A stretch of DNA of 46,649 nucleotides, taken from positions 1 to 46,649 of the forward strand of contig CAJQJL010000097.1 of NCBI GenBank assembly GCA_905478665.1, given 5' to 3'. Origin of the DNA: an uncultured Flavobacteriales bacterium (lineage in GTDB: Bacteria > Bacteroidota > Bacteroidia > Flavobacteriales_D > Crocinitomicaceae). A program made the translations under genes and the position numbers. Positions 43,747 through 46,649 of the stretch are shown here, in pieces. Positions within the stretch are counted from its first letter, which is position 1. Each line of letters begins with the position of its first letter. A model generated the notes under the pieces. It saw nothing but the letters and a program-made list of their open reading frames with translations. It was not told the DNA's origin and did no database searches.

Positions 43747-44331
43747 CTATTCGAAGGAGCTAAATATCTTTTTGGAAATTTGACCGTAGACAGCTTTGTC
43801 CTTTTTACTGTATTCAATCAGCGCTGTCATCAGTTCGCCCTCAAGCATCATTGTTTTTTGATAATAGATTTTGCCGTCGACATAACCCGAAACGACATAG
43901 TAGTCAGTTCCCAATTTATTGTAAGTCACCGATTTTTCAACAGTGGGTTCAAGGTCTTCTGTGTACGCGGTTTCAATTGTGTATTCACTGGGTTCCATAT
44001 TGTCGCGATAATCACGGTATACCCACAAGGTGTTTTCTCCATCGTTGGATTTAAAGATTTGACCGTCTCTGCTATCCGATTCCCCCTGTGCTATGAGAAT
44101 TTCAGATGGGTAAGCAATGCAGAAATGGAAGCGATCGTTGCAATAGGTGTTATAGGTGATTTCTTCCAAATCAACTTCTGAACTTGGTTCGTCAGCAATG
44201 TTCTCGTGTTCGTTTTGTTCTTGCGTAACCGTTTCCGGTTCACTCAAATCACGTTCTATAGCAGGGGCTTCCGTACAACTGAAAAATCCAGTAGCGAAGA
44301 TGATTAGTGCAATTCCAAAAGGTGTTTTCAT
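43747..44331 (-). CDS. Uncharacterised lipoprotein
   Basis: 194 residues. The signal ends in FFSC with the lipidated Cys at 19. A Glu-rich linker (about 25-60) precedes a compact domain with YCNDRFHFCIAYPSEILIAQ (two cysteines six residues apart), NTLWVYRDYRDN and a PsbP/Mog1-like alternation of strands and helices (DYYVVSGYVDGKIYYQKTMM, AVYGQISKKIFSSF at the end). The fold suggestion is weak. Anchored in the envelope; function unknown. Its architecture (lipobox, acidic tether, small domain) parallels the lipoprotein at 41877. Confidence 0.75.
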   Translation of the reverse strand: MKTPFGIALIIFATGFFSCTEAPAIERDLSEPETVTQEQNEHENIADEPSSEVDLEEITYNTYCNDRFHFCIAYPSEILIAQGESDSRDGQIFKSNDGENTLWVYRDYRDNMEPSEYTIETAYTEDLEPTVEKSVTYNKLGTDYYVVSGYVDGKIYYQKTMMLEGELMTALIEYSKKDKAVYGQISKKIFSSFE

Positions 44332-44382
44332 AGGGTGAACATAGTTAGTTCAAAAATAGGAAAATAGCTAAAGAAGAAACGT

Positions 44383-45213
44383 CTATTCCCGAGAACTAAA
44401 AAGTTTCACGAACGCGCTATACGCTGCAAGATGAAGAACGTCACCGTGGTTTTGATCCTCGAAAAATTCAAAAAACAAAGGAAAGTTGCTGTCATCGGAT
44501 TCTTCGATTTTAGCATGGAGTTCTTTCGCAACGCGTTCCATGATTTCGCCCTCTTTACCAACGCCAACATAGACCGATTTCACCATGCTGAGATCTGGTA
44601 AATCGCGTTTTAAGAGTGATTCATCATCCCACCACAAACTGGGACTTATAATTAGATAATTATCGAACAGATGAGGTTTACTCAAGAGTATTTCAGACGC
44701 TAAGAGTCCTCCCAAGGATTGTCCAATGATTGAGTGTTCCGAACCCACTTTGTAAGAGCGTTCTATTAGTGGAATCAGTTCGAGTTCCAGAAATTGGATA
44801 AACTTCTCGGAACCTCCCGTGGTTGGAAAGTCCGCTTTATCCACTTCGTTTTTTGTCGGGTACGTAAAGTCGTGCTTTCGATCAACGTTTGCGATACCAA
44901 CAACAATTGTTTCGGGGAGGATATGAATCCATGGAAATGAACAAAACTGCACCAAGCCAGCGATGTGAATGAAATCTTCGTCAGCAGAACCATCCAGTAA
45001 ATAAATCACGGGATATTCTTTTAGCGAATCAGGATGGTAACCACTCGGTAGGTAAATATTGAGCAATCGTTTCTGCTCAAGTTGTTGAGAATAGAAGCTG
45101 ATCGATTCACCAATGGTAAAAGGTGTCATATTCAAGGAGTCGTTTTGTGAGAATGCGCTTTTGGCAAACAAAAGAAAGAAGAGACCTAGACTAATTTGTA
45201 TGATTATTTTCAT
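44383..45213 (-). CDS. Secreted esterase, alpha/beta hydrolase (esterase D / IroE-like)
   Basis: 276 residues. Signal peptide to about 22 (SAFSQ). The fold follows the putative-esterase family (PF00756): LLNIYLPSGYHPDSLKEYPV, YLLDGSADEDF, TIVVGIANVDRKHDFTYP, nucleophile Ser166 in GQSLGG, ISPSLWWDDESLL, and catalytic His256 in QNHGDV. The WWDD segment supports the siderophore/tyrosine-type ester branch of the family. No iron-uptake gene is nearby, so substrate is left open. Probably periplasmic; no T9SS CTD is seen. The start is 51 bp after the convergent-strand gap before the 43747 gene on the same strand. Confidence 0.88.
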   Translation of the reverse strand: MKIIIQISLGLFFLLFAKSAFSQNDSLNMTPFTIGESISFYSQQLEQKRLLNIYLPSGYHPDSLKEYPVIYLLDGSADEDFIHIAGLVQFCSFPWIHILPETIVVGIANVDRKHDFTYPTKNEVDKADFPTTGGSEKFIQFLELELIPLIERSYKVGSEHSIIGQSLGGLLASEILLSKPHLFDNYLIISPSLWWDDESLLKRDLPDLSMVKSVYVGVGKEGEIMERVAKELHAKIEESDDSNFPLFFEFFEDQNHGDVLHLAAYSAFVKLFSSRE

Positions 45214-45379
45214 TCTGAGAATTTACAATTTTTATTCGAAAGTCAAGGTTTGATGTTCTTCAAATTCACGACATATTTATGCAGCAATTATGTTAGCAAA
45301 GATCTTCTTCAAAACTCTTGTGTCACCCACGTTACATTCTATTCAACGATTGCTCTTTAACTTGCGCAGTTGATAACCA

Positions 45380-45399
45380 TAAATTGAAATTTCAATTTA
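45380..45399. promoter_or_regulatory. 20-bp perfect palindrome upstream of the kelch-type gene
   Basis: AAATTGAAATTTCAATTT with a T before and an A after is self-complementary over 20 bases and ends 13 bp before the ATG at 45413. Length and position suit a dimeric regulator site, though AT-rich palindromes also arise by chance. Confidence 0.4.
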
Positions 45400-45412
45400 A
45401 AAAAAGTAGTTT

Positions 45413-46649
45413 ATGAAGTATTTCCTCGCGTTTTTATCCTTGCTGTCTTTTTTAGGACATGCCCAATCACCCGAAGAGTTTCTAGTTGAAATAGAACCAT
45501 TGACAATTCCCTCTGTGCCTGGAGTGCATTCGTACAGTTATGGTTTAACGGATGACGCCAAATGGGTGATCATTGGCGGGAGAATAGATGGACTTCATCG
45601 TCGCCAACCGTGGGCTGCATTTTTGGATCAGGATAACAATAAAGAGATATTCGTAATCGACCCAGTAAGTGAGCAAGTTTGGTCTGCACCCCTGAGTGTT
45701 CTTTCAACATCCTTGTCTGAACAGCTCCAATCTACCAATCAAGAATTTAAACAACGCGATAGTATGCTGTACATTATTGGTGGGTATGGTTACAGTGCCA
45801 CAATCGCTGACCACGTTACTTTTCCGAATCTCACAGCCGTTTCCCTTAACGAATTGGCGGATGCAATCATTGCAGGAACAAGCATCACCCCGTACTTCAG
45901 ACAACTTACAGATCAAAACATTAAAGTCACTGGCGGTCAGTTAGGGATCATGGATGATTTGTTTTACCTCGTGGGAGGACAACTATTCGACGGAGCATAC
46001 AACCCAATGGGACCCAACAACGGACCTGGATTCGTACAACAATACTCCAATGAAATCAGAACATTCAACATAGACGATGATGGTGTAAATTTGTCAATCA
46101 GCAATTATTCAGCACAAACGGATACGGTAAATTTGCATAGAAGAGATTATAACATGGTTCCTCAGGTTTTCCCAAATGGAACCAATGGATTTACAGCTTT
46201 TTCGGGCGTGTTTGATCCGAATGATATGCCTTATTTGAATTCAGTTGACATCACGTCAAGTGGATACACAGTGAACAACAGTTTTAATCAGTATTTAAGT
46301 CAGTACCACAGTGCTAAACTTCCAATTCACGATGCGAATGCAACAACGATGCATACACTCTTTTTTGGAGGTATGAGTCAATTCACACTTGATGCGCAGA
46401 ACAACTTGGTAGAAGACCTCGACGTTCCTTTTGTAAAAACAATTAGTAAAGTCACGCGTTCAGCCAATGGAACAATGCAGGAAACGGATCTCGGATACAT
46501 TGAAATGCCAGCCTTGGTTGGAGCAGGAGCCGAATTTATTCCCGTTGATATGTACTATACCAATGAAATCTTGGATTTGAATGCAATTCCACAAGCAAAA
46601 ACGCTCGTTGGTTATATCTATGGAGGAATCGAGAGTTCAGCGCCAAACA
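45413..46649 (+). CDS. Secreted kelch-type propeller protein (3' end outside window)
   Basis: Open from ATG 45413 to the window end, 412 codons without a stop. Signal peptide to about 18 (FLGHAQ). Kelch-like blades are visible: SYGLTDDAKWVIIGGRIDGL, MLYIIGGYGYSATIADHV, DLFYLVGGQLFDGAYNPM, and TLFFGGMSQFTLD later. The GG pair after a hydrophobic triplet is the kelch mark. The missing C-terminus could hold a T9SS sorting domain, which would be usual for this type of protein in this organism; this cannot be seen here. Ligand unknown. Confidence 0.82.
   Translation, partial: MKYFLAFLSLLSFLGHAQSPEEFLVEIEPLTIPSVPGVHSYSYGLTDDAKWVIIGGRIDGLHRRQPWAAFLDQDNNKEIFVIDPVSEQVWSAPLSVLSTSLSEQLQSTNQEFKQRDSMLYIIGGYGYSATIADHVTFPNLTAVSLNELADAIIAGTSITPYFRQLTDQNIKVTGGQLGIMDDLFYLVGGQLFDGAYNPMGPNNGPGFVQQYSNEIRTFNIDDDGVNLSISNYSAQTDTVNLHRRDYNMVPQVFPNGTNGFTAFSGVFDPNDMPYLNSVDITSSGYTVNNSFNQYLSQYHSAKLPIHDANATTMHTLFFGGMSQFTLDAQNNLVEDLDVPFVKTISKVTRSANGTMQETDLGYIEMPALVGAGAEFIPVDMYYTNEILDLNAIPQAKTLVGYIYGGIESSAPN

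Noticed and set aside
43726..44181. 151-residue ORF on the plus strand
   Set aside because: Lies opposite a convincing lipoprotein gene (43747-44331, minus strand) with signal peptide and tether; the plus frame has no domain or start signal.
1..46649. tRNA, rRNA or known riboswitch
   Set aside because: Reading the intergenic spaces I saw no cloverleaf with a TTC loop, no rRNA-like sequence and no recognised riboswitch core. A covariance-model scan would be needed to exclude small RNAs.

Overview
The window comes from a Bacteroidota genome, most likely Flavobacteriia (order Flavobacteriales). This is inferred from type IX secretion system (T9SS) cargo with gliding-motility-type and type A C-terminal domains, several PorP/SprF proteins, -7 promoter elements of the TAnnTTTG type, weak Shine-Dalgarno signals and occasional TTG starts. 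No rRNA, tRNA, CRISPR array or transposase was recognised.

Layout. (a) 1-5495 (+) is a T9SS module: a large repeat adhesin entering from the left, a PorP/SprF protein, and a PD40/SprB-repeat protein with a degenerate OmpA-like end. An ECF sigma factor and a one-base-overlapping membrane protein with an anti-sigma-like start follow (5611-7097). (b) 7094-8953 (-) is a secreted CocE/NonD-type hydrolase. (c) 9057-16075 (+) is a tightly packed SpoIIM/DUF95 - DUF4129 - DUF4350 - MoxR - DUF58 operon. (d) 16072-17962 holds a small secreted protein, an L,D-transpeptidase-like protein and a lipoprotein. (e) 18112-25418 mixes housekeeping genes (acyl-CoA carboxylase beta subunit, aspS) with accessory ones: a hipBA toxin-antitoxin module inserted between the carboxylase gene and aspS, a small membrane protein, an unknown gene, a tandem duplicated pair of HTH regulators and a TonB C-terminal-domain protein. 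(f) 25556-36847 (-) is a five-gene T9SS operon: cargo, PorP, cargo, PorP, then TPR-PD40-OmpA. Its order mirrors region (a). (g) 37089-41794 carries a tandem CDGSH protein, a lipoprotein, cysS, a secreted thioredoxin-fold protein and a seven-bladed propeller. (h) 41877-46649 carries lipoproteins, an esterase and an incomplete kelch-type protein.

The most striking unexplained element is at 42407-42826: about 20 degenerate units in exact 21-bp register, each with a core near ACnCC and a second block near YGCA. It lies between a terminator and a gene for a basic, probably helical protein of unknown function (42950-43675), which has its own terminator. Array plus gene look like one unit and are the best candidate here for an undescribed system. 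Second is the hipBA insertion: just after hipA lies a 34-bp remnant resembling the 3' end of a diverged copy of the upstream carboxylase gene, a recombination scar.

How the genes work together: the two T9SS modules pair large cargo proteins carrying gliding-type CTDs with PorP/SprF proteins known to support export or attachment of such cargo, plus an envelope OmpA/PD40 protein. Other secreted enzymes (hydrolase, thioredoxin-fold protein) carry type A CTDs and probably use the same exporter. The MoxR operon is a conserved envelope-associated AAA+ chaperone system of uncertain substrate.
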